64,000 bases of DNA, taken from Brevipalpus yothersi. Its lineage: Eukaryota; Arthropoda; Arachnida; Trombidiformes; Tenuipalpidae. Below, one piece after another: positions 1 to 12,700 of this stretch. Every line of letters begins with the position of its first letter. Position 1 is the first letter of the stretch. Under the pieces are notes generated by a model. The model searched no databases. It was not told the origin of the DNA and saw only the letters and a program-made list of their open reading frames with translations. Both the position numbers and the translations under genes were made by a program. Where the stretch lies: positions 455,163 to 519,162 of the forward strand of contig QZCP01000556.1 of assembly GCA_003956705.1 (NCBI GenBank). Reading direction: 5' to 3'.

Positions 1-1169
1 AAAAAATTTGATGAGATTTGAGCATTCATAAGAATCATATTTGATTGATTGAATAGAATGTTTTCCTCTTCGAAAAGCTCCCTTCTTCTGCTTGAAAAGG
101 AGAGAGATTCAGCCCTAAAATTCATCGAAATTCATCTGAAACTCATCGACTTTACGAATTGTGTCTATTTCTCTGCCAGACTCTATATGAGTAAACTAAA
201 AATCATCCATTTCAACAAGTGTAAGTGGTCTAACTGTCATGATGATGAGAGGCTTTGTATCGTTCTGAATTGAAAAAAAATCCAGGAAAAAAAAGAATAC
301 CTTGACAAATATGTCCATGATCAGAGAATGAAATTACAGTGCATTCAAATGTTGAATTCCAATCTCATTCTTCAATCTTGTCATCGAGTAAACAGCCCTT
401 GAGTTTACCGATCAATTATACATTCGAATCAATGTTACTGACTGATCCGCTTTCACTTCATGTACTACTACTGTATCATTTGGGATGTTGATGTTTATCA
501 TTGATGAAAATTTCTATCCATCCAATTCTGTTGGATGAATTTTCCAATTTTCAATTTCTACTTCCTCACATCCAACAGCCCGATGATTAAGTGAGAAGTA
601 TATTCTCAACATACGCTCAACATGTCCATTCAAATGGATCACTCAGTTATACTGAGGCTATTCTGATCGGAAAATTATATCTCCATATTCGGATTCAAGT
701 GAACGTTTAACGTACTTTCACCATCATCGGTCGATAAAGCTTCTCAGATTATTGACCAGAGGAATATAATCAATCAATCGATGCTGGTTAGAGAGAGAAA
801 GAGAGAGTAAAGAAGAGGGAGAAAAACTGATGACGAAAGAAGGAGAGCTATTTTCGTCACAAGAGAAGAGGTAAACACATCCACCCACGCAAATACTAGC
901 TAGTCAGCTGAATGAGAGAGATTGATTGCGGCAAAAAAAATACTACCAAAATGCTCTAGAAAATTCTAATATCGCATGGCCAATGGTATGTGTCGGCAGG
1001 AAATCTCTACCGACACATCCAATCACCTCTACTAGAGATGATTGAATGGAGAGAGATAGATCAGAGATTGGTGTTTATCTGATGAAAATTTTATGTATTA
1101 TTATCAAATAATTGTGATGATGATGATAATAATTTTGGTAACAAAATTTTTTCTTTTTTTGGTCTCTAT
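1..1169. other. Non-coding flank 3' of the ABCG gene
   Basis: No coding exon is recognised here. The open frames are short, lack splice-site support and resemble no family I know. The stretch is AT-rich with short purine runs near 790-850. It contains the 3' UTR of the minus-strand ABCG gene that ends at 1170, but no canonical AATAAA on the minus strand is evident close to the stop. Confidence 0.5.
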
Positions 1170-3355
1170 TCAATTCCGAAACTTTGATTTCAGGGATCCA
1201 GGAATCGGAATAATGTAAACAAATGTGTTCAAACAGTATGATGATAGGATGAACATGAAAGTGAGAGCATAATTTTTGTAATGAGTCAATGACCATTCGG
1301 GAAGTAAATTTTTTGATGAATCTATTCCTTCCCTAAATCTTTGGGATAAAAAGTGTGTACCATTTATGAACATACAACGACCGGGAATTACATTCACTGG
1401 ACAATCTTCAAGAGCACCATTAGCGAGAACAGTAGGTGAGTGGGTGAGATGATTATTGTCATGATATTCTAGGAAAGAGAAGGACCAGTATGCGTAATAG
1501 TAAATATTTGCCATATTCAAATAGCCCATCCAATCAGGTGCAGACAGCATTGAGCGTAGAAATGCAGAACCGAGAACCATATAAATATTCATGAAAGCAC
1601 TGCTGGTGACGGCAGCAATGAATGGTGACTTTATGAGGCACATGATTGCCAGTGTATGTTGTTCTGGAAAAAGAGGCAAAGAGAGAGAGAAAGAGAAATG
1701 GTTCATATTAAACGGTGAATGGAATGAGAATTAATTTTGATTTACACTAACCAGCAAAGGTGTACAGAGCCCATATGATTGCCGAGAAAAGGCCCCATCG
1801 TTCCAGCCATTGTGTGTCATGCCTCAAACCGATGACCCAATATGATACACAGCCACACAATAGGCTTGTGATCAAATTGAAGGGCAAACTGGTGATAATT
1901 TGGGTGAAAATGAAGAGTGGTCCTCGATACAATGATAACCGGGATGATTCCTCGTAGAAACGATTACGATGGGAGGAAAAAGAGTAAGTAGTTATAGCTG
2001 GTACGAGGAAATTAATGGCGGTCATAAAGTTGAGAAAGAGACCTGATCGAGTCTGGAATGATTGTTGGTTACTTTGTAACTTGGGAAGAATAAAAAGGAA
2101 TAAGAATAGGAAGAAAAGTGGTAAAAGAAGTATTCGTCGGAAGAGATTGATCCAAGTGAAAGATGATGAAAATTGACGATTTATGAGAGAGAACATAACA
2201 TTCCATGAGGAAGCTCTTCCATAAGCGGTCAAAGGAATACTCGGACCCATGCCATTGGGCCCATTTTGATTTCCATTTGCAACAGGAGCCGTATATTTTC
2301 GATAATTGAGACCTTCCTGCTTGAACTTGTCCACTAGAGATGCTATTTGGCCAGAAGAATCGATACAACATTCTCTATTACGTCGATCAACTGTTGATAA
2401 GCACACTGTCAAAGAGAGAATATCAAATGAGCATCTTATGTAACTGGCGAAATGAACTAACGTAAGTTATAAAATGTAGAGATTTGAAACAAAAATTCAT
2501 AAAAAATAACTTACAGTAGAACATCAATGGATTTTCCATTTCTGGACACGGAAAACCAATTGTACGAAAATAATCGACCATCATTTTGGCTGATCCAGTG
2601 TAGACAATGTCACCCAAGCAGAGATACGTGACACGATCGAGGAAGGGAAATATGTCTGATCTCGGCTTATCCATGGTTAAAATCACGATTCGTCCATACT
2701 TTTTGGCATGATTAGATAGGATCGAGATTACGAAGTATGTGTTGAGAGGATCGAGATCGTTTGTTGGATTATCCAGGATCAGGAGCAATGGATCACGAAC
2801 AATTTGCATTCCAATTGCCAATCTTTTGGCTTCAGAAGGATTCAAGTGTTCAACTTTACGATTATACAGTCCAGACAGAGCTAAATCAGCCAAAACTTGT
2901 TTAACTCGTGTTTTCTTGATTGTATCACTAGTTTTCATCGTCATTTGAGCCATATAATGTAATGTCTGACGTACAGTCAATCCTTCAATCAGCTGTGTAG
3001 ACCTTGAGACAAAGCCACACTGTTCTTGGAAGAGTCTCAAAGTTAACGGAACATCGTTGAGCAATATTTGGCCTTTTGTTGACCCTTGACCTGAAACACG
3101 ATGACTTATCACATCAATTAAAGCCTGTTTACCGGATCCTTTGCTACCCAGAATGGCCATAACTTCGCTAGAATACACTTCAAAAGATACATCTTTCAAT
3201 ATCAATCCTTTGGCCACAGATCCAGTCAATTTTGACCAAAAGGAAACTTCATTGGAAGGCACAACAGGTCCAGTGTGAGAAACACCAATCAATTCCAACA
3301 TATGATATGATTGAGGATGAGATGTCCCATTGGGACCGGTAGTTATATAATTCAT
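1170..3355 (-). CDS. ABCG half-transporter, CG11069/ABCG5-like, degenerate ATPase motifs
   Basis: Three coding exons, 3355-2515, 2405-1752 and 1663-1170, join in frame to 662 codons, the usual size of an ABCG half-transporter. Donors are GTAAGT and GTTAGT; each acceptor ends in CAG. The N-terminal half is the nucleotide-binding domain (about residues 20-270) and the C-terminal half carries about six membrane helices from residue 370 on. The block VLADLAL...LAIGMQIVRDPL and the end of the ATPase domain (FPFLDR, IGFPCPEMENPLMFY) recall the arthropod CG11069 group, relatives of sterol transporters ABCG5/ABCG8, which work as heterodimers. Key motifs are altered: Walker A GSKGSGKQ has Gln for Ser/Thr, the signature reads LNPSEAK, Walker B ILDNPT has Asn for the catalytic Glu, and the switch His is Asp (TMDKPRSD). 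The ATG directly follows a possible acceptor (TTTTAG), so a 5' UTR exon is likely; a candidate donor lies near 4355. The substrate is unknown. Confidence 0.9.
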
Positions 3356-6030
3356 CTAAAATAATGATGATGATAGAGAAAAGTAGAAGATGGGAAAGAG
3401 TTAGTTTTCAATCCAACTCGATTTTCATGAAATGAACGGCATGATCTAAAAGTAGATGAACTTTTTTTCAAAACTTGTATAATCAGATACTACTTGAATG
3501 TACAGATTTGCAATTCAACAGTGTTTGTATGTGTTACGTGATTAGATTGATGAATGGGAATAAAAAATACAAACTTTCGGAAGAGTAGCCCAAAATTTGA
3601 CCAACTTTTTTGATGAGAAAAATATTGGCAATAATCGAGGCAAATCTTGATCTATCGGTATGGAGTATGTGGAAGACATATTCAAGACACTGATTAACTA
3701 GCGTTTTAATTTGAATTTGAGTGTAAAAGATCAACTTGAAGATCTCAAAAATTTTATGATCCATTGTTACACAGAGGAAAGAGATTGTGAAAACTATGCT
3801 CATCAGTAGCACTTGCCAGCATATCAAAGGAAGGTAAAACTGAGACACTATTCATCAAGCACATCATCATCAAGTATTGATTGGTAAATTTGATGAGAAT
3901 GATAAATTTGAGCATAAAAATGAATTTGAGATTGAAAAAAAAGAGATGAATCTAACAGTAATAAGGGGCATATGAATGTTGTTAAGTCTGCCACAAAATC
4001 TTCCCACTTACTTGTCCAAATTATGTTCAATGTTGAACGGAAACCTTAAATGGCAATAATATTGAGCTTCTTCTCCCGCAAAAGCAAGTAAGCTGAGTCA
4101 ATGTTGGTTATTAAAACGGTATAAACTGAATCATAAGCAAAGAAAATGAATTAGTACAACTTGTCTCACCGAAAAGAAAAAATTTGTGTCCACCCTATTC
4201 AGGTAGTTAAAACATATACACACATCCACACTCACAAAGTTTGACAGAATCGTTTAAAAGCGTCACAACAACACCATGTAACACACACAAACAAACACAC
4301 ACTCTTCTTCTGATGACAGAATAGTAAGAAAAATTATTCATATATATAAACTTACTTGATGATAATTATGATGATATTGTTCGATTTATTGGGTCACTTG
4401 GATGGTAGAGAGAGAATAGATGTGTATATGTGTAGGAATGAATTGAGGTTATGAATGGTTAAAAATGTTGTGTGTTGGTTATGGATGCAAAGATGATGGC
4501 TAAAGACGAATAAATGAAATGGAATGATGATGTAATCAAGTAACCAAAAATTTACACACCAACTAAATCTTCAGAGATCATGATATATTAGTAAACATTC
4601 CTCTCTGTTCATCATCAGAAGCAACTTTGTTGATCAAGTTTTCCAGAAGTAAAAGTAGATGAAATGAAAAAGGAAGAGAATTAAAAAGTACAAGAAAGAG
4701 AGAAGCTTTTCTCTCTCTCCTTTCTTTTTGACTCTCTCTTTTCTTCCTCTCTTTTTTTTCACTCGCTCTTTTTCATGAAGTCCATTTAAAATGGCCGCAT
4801 TCTTTATCTGAATTCAGAACTTTTCCAAAATCGTGCAACTCATTTGATAGTCCAGAAGAGATGAACCCTTTTTTCGCTAATCAATCCATGAAAAGTTTGA
4901 TCAATCTTCAATCACACGTGATATAACATCTTCATCTATGGAAGTTGTGGAAACTTTTTCTGGTCAAAATATTTTGTTTAGAACTTTTCTTCGGCTTTAG
5001 CACCATAAGTAGTGGTCAGTTGTTTGGGGGGGGGGGAGTGATGACAGACTATCTCCCGTGAATGGATACGAGGTCAGTTTAAAAGTTGAAGTTGCAGTAG
5101 TAGTTGAATTTCAAGAATTCCATGAAAAGTATTTCAATTCTTCTCCCTACTCTTTTGTGTCTGAATATTTTGAATTCCTGAAACTTTTTTGGAACTTTTT
5201 TTGGAATCTCTCAAGTTGAAGGAAGGAAAAACTTTTTTGATCGACAACAGCTACTCCATCTGTGATCGATGAATGTTGGCGAAGTTGAGAAAAATCGTAA
5301 AACTTTTTGGAAAAATCATTAAACTGAACTTCTTTGATTAACCAATCAAATGAGTTGAATCATCATGATGAAAGAAATGAACTTATCGAAGAATTTTGTG
5401 ATCTGAATTGTAATCAATTTGATCATAGAGCCAGCTGACAGTCTGACTGTATGAGGGAAGTTGGAAATCAAATTAATTCAATTTGTTAAATTCGTTACTG
5501 CTATTCAGTGGTAGATTAATGGAGCTAATTGAATATTCATTAGTGAGACAACAGAATACACAATTAGAATGAATTACAGTGCATATTTTATAGAATTTTC
5601 AGCTAATTTATTGTTTGGTGGAGTTATGAGGAAGACAAGGTGAGGAGAGGAGTGACTTTTTTGGTTTCATTCCTTTGAATGAATTGCATTAATTGTTAAA
5701 CTTTTTCCTTTAGTCTAAAAATTCAAAAACAACAATATTTTTTCAAAAAATGAGTGATCATTAGAAATAATCGGTAAAATTTTCTACAAATTTCACCATC
5801 TTTTCTTTCTCTCTTTTTCACAATGCTCAACGAAATGATAGGTTTGCTTAAGATAAAATAAATGAGGTAGATTTCCTAAAACTATCTTTTTGACCAATAA
5901 AACTATCGAAAAAAATTATCGACCAGTAAATTGTCACATTTTCCCACTTCTTATCATCTTAACACCCTCAAAATTGCCCTCAAAGAAGGATTTGTTTCCA
6001 CGATTCAACTTCATTTTCCCCTAGTTTTAT

Positions 6031-6033
<3 letters not shown>

Positions 6034-6068
<35 letters not shown>
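6034..6068. repeat. (CT)n microsatellite
   Basis: An uninterrupted CT tract of about 35 bp lies in the upstream region of the SLC6 gene. The open frames that cross it consist of Ser-Leu or Arg-Glu repeats and are not genes. Confidence 0.95.
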
Positions 6069-6071
<3 letters not shown>

Positions 6072-6703
6072 ACTCTTTCCTGCATCCTCATAATATAACC
6101 TCTCATGGATCAATACTTTTCTTTCATTCTTCCTCTGATTCCTTGGTAAGCGCCTGTATTTCCGACTCTCTTTTACTTGGGCAAAATCATGAGAGAGAAT
6201 CCAGAGAAAGGGAATCCAAAGAGAGAGAGAATACTGAAAAGCAGTTGTATTCCCGCGCTGACGCCGAATGTATCTCTTCACTTTGGCCCTTTTCTCACTC
6301 TTGTGATACTTCTGGTTGCTCAACTAACCAGGACCATCATCAGTGATCGAATCTTTTTTTCCCGCTCTTCCAGTCAACCAGATCAAACTGTTCTCACTTT
6401 CATTGACCATACTGTTTAACTCACTTTCTCTATCCTCTCTTCTCTCTTCTATCTCTATTTGATCGTGCATCTGTGCGTATCTGGGAGAAATCAATTCGAT
6501 TGTATCCCCAGCTCATTCAGTCCACCGGAAAAACCACCGTTCGTGTTCATCTCCAAGTAAATCGAGTAAATTATCAATTGCAATCGACCCTATTGTGCAA
6601 CTGACCGCGTATACATATGTGTGTGTTTGTATGTATTTTTTCTTCATCGAATATATCTAGTTAGTATATTCAATCACAACTCATTGGTCCGTGGATATAT
6701 ATA

Positions 6704-6713
6704 TATATAAATA
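6704..6713 (+). promoter_or_regulatory. Possible TATA element upstream of SLC6
   Basis: TATATAAATA follows an (AT)n run about 450 bp before the SLC6 start codon. It fits a TATA box, but chance AT runs are common in this sequence and no transcription start can be seen, so this is a weak call. Confidence 0.2.
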
Positions 6714-7166
6714 CACTTCGTGAATTTGCCACTATGTCTACCAATCGTTTATCAATATTGATGATCGTGCACCAAGAATAGTGGATAAGAGCAAGAAAAG
6801 TATTAGACATCATATATTTTCCTGGTTCACTTTCTCTCTCACATACTTAATCGTAGTCTCTAGACGTAGAGTGAATTTATTCAGACAACCAATTCTGTTT
6901 ACCATTCTATCTGTCTTTGATTTTGTTGGATAGTTATCATCAGTAAGTGAGATAAACTTTGCATAACTTTTAATTTTCCAAATGCATTTGAACTGAAGAA
7001 ACACACACTCATACCTAAAGGCTCCAAGTATGCGTGCTACGAAATTCTATTATTCAATGTGATTCATATTCATCATATTTTTATCTCCAATTCAACTGAC
7101 AAGAGAACATTCATACATACATACTTTCGCTCTCATAGACATCGAATTTAAATTGTGTTCATCAAA

Positions 7167-9293
7167 ATGCAGAATGCAATGCGTAAACAGTTATCCAAAG
7201 CAGAACTTCCTGTTGGTGAACGTGTAGAACTTCGAGAATTGAAAGATCGTTTGGTGAAAGAGAATGGACGAGGCTCATTGTATGGTACTAGTAATGCTGG
7301 CTTTCAAGATGAGTCAAGTCCTATGGGCTCAGAGGTGAGTATACAATAAGCTAATTTAACTTAATTGGTTTTTCTTTGATTTCGACACCATCATTCCCAA
7401 CAATGGCCTCAATTCTGTTCAAGGGCAAAAATTGAATCAAATATGATTACAGTTATTACTGTCAAGTTCAAGCCATTTGCTTTTCATGTTATTCCAACTT
7501 TTGGCCACTTTTCCATTGACTAACTGGCCCACACACCCTCTCAGCCGTGTAACTGTTCTTGAAATATTCCATGTTCTGGGAATATCTTTCTGTGTGTGTG
7601 TGTCAGATTTATTGTGCTTAATGTGAATGCTTCTTCAACCATACAGCTATTTCAATATCGATCGATTGTGTTATAGAAGAGAGAAAAAGAGGAAGCAAGA
7701 TAAAAAGAAAGAGAGAAAGAAAGAAAGAAAGAAAAAGAGAGAGAGTAAACAAATTTAGGTCAATGCCTGAAAATCGAAAGGAGTGCAGTTCAGAGTCCAG
7801 AATATAAATAAAAATTGCTCCACCAGATCACCAGACTTTAGGAAATTTTCATTCTGGTATGTTTGAGGTACATTTTGCTGAATATTTCATGCGACATAAG
7901 TTGGTTGGGCAATCTTTCTTGCCTATTTCATGTTACTTCGTATAGCTCAGAGAAAAAGTCTGGTGAACTAGAAAATCTGATCAAAATGATCTGGCAAAGA
8001 ATAGAAAATTCAAACTGTAAACTCTAACCTATTGATTTCCAGTTCCTTCTCCAATCTATATGTTTTTTTGCTTACATCGAAGAAATAGAAGCGGTTCCCA
8101 AATTCAGTAAAGTTTCCCGATGAAACAGAGAGTGATGCTTGATACATTCTTTAATTTAGATCATTCGATAGATGTACATAGCCTTGATGGTTTGATGTTC
8201 AACTTGATATTTGAGCTCAAGAGGAATCTCTTGAGAGAGATAGCGTAAATTGGAAAGAAAAAGCTTTGCAGCAATTTTGGTCAAGAGAGAATGGAGAGAA
8301 TATAGAACAGAGAAGTAAGAATTGAACAATGAACCAAAGAATCCATGATTTTGATGGGCCATCTTTTTTTTGTACTTTCAGTGGCTGTTTGACAGTGGAC
8401 ATCGATTAGTTGGACACAGTTAGAGTAGAATAGAATTGGGAACAGAGATAGATTCGTCGAGAGGAATCCTTTGAAAGAATGATGATATATTTTCCGTTCT
8501 CTTCCTACTGGAAAAGAAATAAGGAAAGAGAGAGAGAGAGAAAAGCTCATCTCTGAACGTGATTTTATCGATTTCAGGTCGCGAATACAATCACATCTCT
8601 CTAATGTGATTCCAATGACAGGCTTTGAATGTGACATGAAACCGCTAATTTCCTAAACATACACTGAATCAGTTGAAATGCAGAGAATAAACAGACACAC
8701 ATACACTTACATACAGACAATCTAGGCAAAGAATCTAGAGCAAATTCATCCCAAAATTCTTCTTCTACCTACTTGTTTGCATTTTCTCCTCAAATATTCA
8801 AGCGTTATTCTTCCACTCTTCCTCTCCATCTTTTTTCATTTCCTTTTTATATTCTTCTACTCTTCTCATTTTCAACCTGTGCTGAGTTCTCCAAATATAT
8901 GAGGAAAAGAGAATGCATTTATTTCGAAAAGATTTCCAAAAGAATCTCTTCCATGATCAAAACAACTATTAAGCAAATACTCAAAGGATTACTAGTCAAA
9001 AAAAGTCATCATCATTGCATGATCATCAAACTTTCAAGCTTTACTTTTCAAAAGAATCTAAACATTTCTGAGCTCACATACAATATTTTCTTGCCTTAAA
9101 TTATCTTAAATTTGATGTGAAGCGAAAATTGTGAACCGAATCTTTCGAATTACATCAAAGTTTTGTTCCTCCGATTAGTAACTTCTAGAGGTAAACTAAT
9201 CATTTGGGTGGCCAATTTCTTTCCGATTAATCCATCAGATATTGCTTAACAAGCAATTCTCCTAATTCTGCATGCCTAACAACGATTAGTTTG

Positions 9294-9348
<55 letters not shown>

Positions 9349-9694
9349 ATGAGCTTGGCATCCAAACTCATCTTTCATGGACTCATCAATAGAAGCGATT
9401 GTGCCATTCTCAAGTATTTATCCATCACAAGAGCTCTCATCCAGCCCACACTAGCCCATGAGACTTTTAATTTTATCAATGATTAGAATTAGTAGGGAAA
9501 GATTCTCTACTTCTCTCAGGATGCATCTTGGGAATCCAAGCTAGAGCTTCTCAAAAAATCAATGGAATTTTAGTATTGATCGATATTCTGCAATCCCAGA
9601 GAATTAGATCTATACCCATTACCACATTTTCCTCTTTTCCCCTCTCTCTTTCTCTCTTCCTCATCTTTTTTGTCACTCTTCACAATACTTGACT

Positions 9695-9765
<71 letters not shown>

Positions 9766-12700
9766 AAATATGACTTTTTGCTTCTTTCTCTTTATCAGTG
9801 TACTCACCCTTATGAAATCAAGAAGTGAGTAGTCATGATATTTGGCTGAATTTCATTTATCTCCTGGAATGAAGACGTGACAAGAAAGTCCAAACGAGAG
9901 CAAGAGATATGGCTTCAGATACCATTTTATGAGAACCAGAATAGGTAGAATTTTCGAGTATAATACTCTATTCCAATCAGTTTTGGGTATAACTTTTCGT
10001 TAAGAAGACTCAATTGATTTTGTCAACTTTTGAATGAATAATGCTTTCATTTTGAATGGAAAATGGTGAGGAAATTTTCATCCCATTGAGAAAGTTTCAC
10101 ATACCACAAAAAAGTCTCATTTATTCTTCCTCTCCAAATATCAAGACTGACACATTAATCTGAAGAGGTATCGAGTGTCTGTGCAAATGATGAAGAAAAT
10201 TGCTTGAGCAAAAATTTGTGAATGAATAGGCCTATTGAGGTATTTGTTTGTGTGTGTGTACAATCTTTCCTCTTTTTTTGCCGGATGCCCAAGAATCACT
10301 GGCAAGAATACTCAATATTCACCTCGATGCGCATTATGAAGATGGAGAGAAAGGTTGTCATAATGTAATGATGAATCGATTGTACGCCAGCAGGATGTTA
10401 TTCCTGAGTGAAAAAAAATCTTGATGTGTAATCTGATGATTGAAGATGCATTCCAACGCTCAGATTGGCGGAGAGGCCATATTGTATATCAGCAAATGTG
10501 ATGGAAAATATTCCAGGATAGTTTGGAAGAAGCAGGAAAACGAAGCATCTCGATCTTGATCTCAAGTGTGTTTCAACACTGAAGAGAAACCTCTTGATTG
10601 TAGTTTTTCTCGCAATATGTTCATCATCATGTTTTTCTTGGAGAAAAAGAGTTTTTTTCGGGTAAAAGTTTATGACTAAGATCAATTATTAACCTGAGAC
10701 TTGATGAAAAAGAAATTTTCTCATCTACTCTATTCTCAAAAGGAACACCATTTTGCTTCAAGATCATTTCAACAAGGGAATACATGTATGAACTTTGAGA
10801 AAATTCTCGAGAAGATTTTCACTTTCATTCAGATGTGATTTTGAATACGTCCACGAATTTCACTTAAGCTAAAGGAAAAGAGTGGAAAATATTCAAAAAT
10901 CCATCATAAACATAATACACACAATATACACTGTACTTTCTTAGTTCTAAGCACACATGTACACACACACACACACACACACTCACAAATCGATGATGTA
11001 TTTGATGAAAAATTATCCTTCACAACACATGATTTATCGGTCTTGATCAGATCAGAGCTTTTTGGATTCCCCAAAATGAAAACCTTACTCATTGAACCTT
11101 TTCTTCTCACTAATAGAGACACCAAATAAATGGCGGATGTTTCATCCATTAATTTTCCTCTTTTTTCTCTCTTTTTCATCTCTGTAAAGATGATCATCCA
11201 TGATCATTAGAGTTCTTTTCAGCTTTCCATTCAAGATGTGATATTCCTTCAGCTCACATGATTTTGTCATTTTTATCCAGTGGCAATAATAATGGGCATG
11301 TTTTCTCTGATGGGCAGCAAAAAAAATTGGACATTACACAGATACAAATATACAAAAAAGAAGGGCCAACAAAAATTACGACATTGTCTCTACCCATTTG
11401 ATATCATTATCCTGTCTCTTTCGCAATTTTTTGAAATTAATCAACAATCAATTTGATTAGAAAAGGATAATTTTCGAATGGATTACATAAGAATAACTTA
11501 ATTGCGAGAAAAAATTCAAATATGTGTGTGTACACGTCTGTGAATGGAATGATGTTGATAACGATTGATTGGTGTTGATGATCAACGAATGTGGGGTCTA
11601 ATAATTTTCACATATTTTTTTGTTCTACCAACCTCCATCAGACTGGTGAAAAGCTCACCCTGGACATGGTTACAGCTGATGATAAATTTCGAGATGGTGA
11701 TGACACACGTGAATCATGGGACAGTAAATTACAATTCATATTAGCCACAGTCGGATATGCTGTAAGTATTAGTTGGGCACAGTGAAATCGTGCGAATTGA
11801 CAATTGTGAAAAGAAAAACAGAGCAATTAGTTCATCTGTTATGATATATTGTGTTCTGAAGCTTATCTTCTCTACAATTTCCCATCACTCAGTTCACAAT
11901 TCCACTTTCTTAATCAGTTAATTGGAATTAACTATTCACTAACCAATTTCACCCTCTTTATCCAGGTCGGCTTGGGTAATGTCTGGCGATTTCCATATCT
12001 TGCCCAAAAGAATGGTGGAGGTGAGTAACTGTACTTTCGATCAAAGTAATACAGTAGCAGTGTAGTAGTATTATTGGCTGTTGGAATTCAATGCATTATT
12101 AAAAACACATCAAATGAGTATGTGTCTGTGTGTGTGTAAGAGAAAGATGAGTACTTATATATTGGATTCACACACACACACACACTTCAACCACAAGTTA
12201 TGTGGATCGATAAACACTCCAAATTGGTGACTTATTTCCACTTCTTATCTTTCCATGTCATGGAAAGGCTTCATTGATGGAACATTATCATCTCTCGTTA
12301 CTTTTACCCTCTCTCCATCACTCAGTATGTGTTTAATATCGATGACAACACGCCATTAGATGATATATCTATATAAATGAATTTATTATTCTCGTGGCAA
12401 TTGATTGACGCCGGACAAGCTTTGATATGCTTTTGTTCGGGAAAAACAAAATCTTGACAAAAATGTTTTTGACAGCTTTTATCCTCGTCTAATATTGTAT
12501 ATACTGGTAACCATGGAAGGCTGAAGTCAACAATTTATATATGATTAATTGAGATTGAAGTTGATAAAAGGCTTAGCCTAATTGTAGCCAGTGTTTGGAA
12601 GAGGATGAAAGTCTTGAAAAATCGGAAACTATGATCCAAAAGAGGCAAACACGATTATAATCATATTTCGATGAAGAGATGTTGAGACGAAGCTATATTG

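Larger units (their letters stand above)
3356..7166. other. Divergent intergenic region between ABCG (-) and SLC6 (+)
   Basis: These 3.8 kb separate two genes transcribed away from each other, so they should hold both promoters and 5' UTR exons. Seen in it: minus-strand donor-like CAAGTAAGT near 4350-4358 and ACAAGTAAGT near 4015, a run of 11 G at 5026-5036, a (CT)n tract at 6034-6068 and a TATATAAATA stretch near 6704-6713. Minus-strand open frames at 3534-4030 are hydrophobic but match nothing known and join in no sensible phase. I see no coding exon. Confidence 0.5.
7335..11641 (+). other. Intron 1 of SLC6 gene
   Basis: This 4.3-kb intron runs from donor GTGAGT to an acceptor CATCAG. It holds two long complementary simple repeats, (CT)n at 9294-9346 and (GA)n at 9697-9764, plus a short (AC)n tract near 10961-10982. 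Open frames such as the one at 8773-9099 have no splice support or recognised domain. No nested gene is seen. Confidence 0.65.

Noticed and set aside
3534..4030. Two hydrophobic minus-strand open frames upstream of ABCG
   Set aside because: They looked like membrane segments, but no phase joins them to the ABCG start exon and they match nothing known.
5026..5036. G-run as a G-quadruplex
   Set aside because: A single run of 11 G without further G-tracts nearby does not meet the four-tract pattern.
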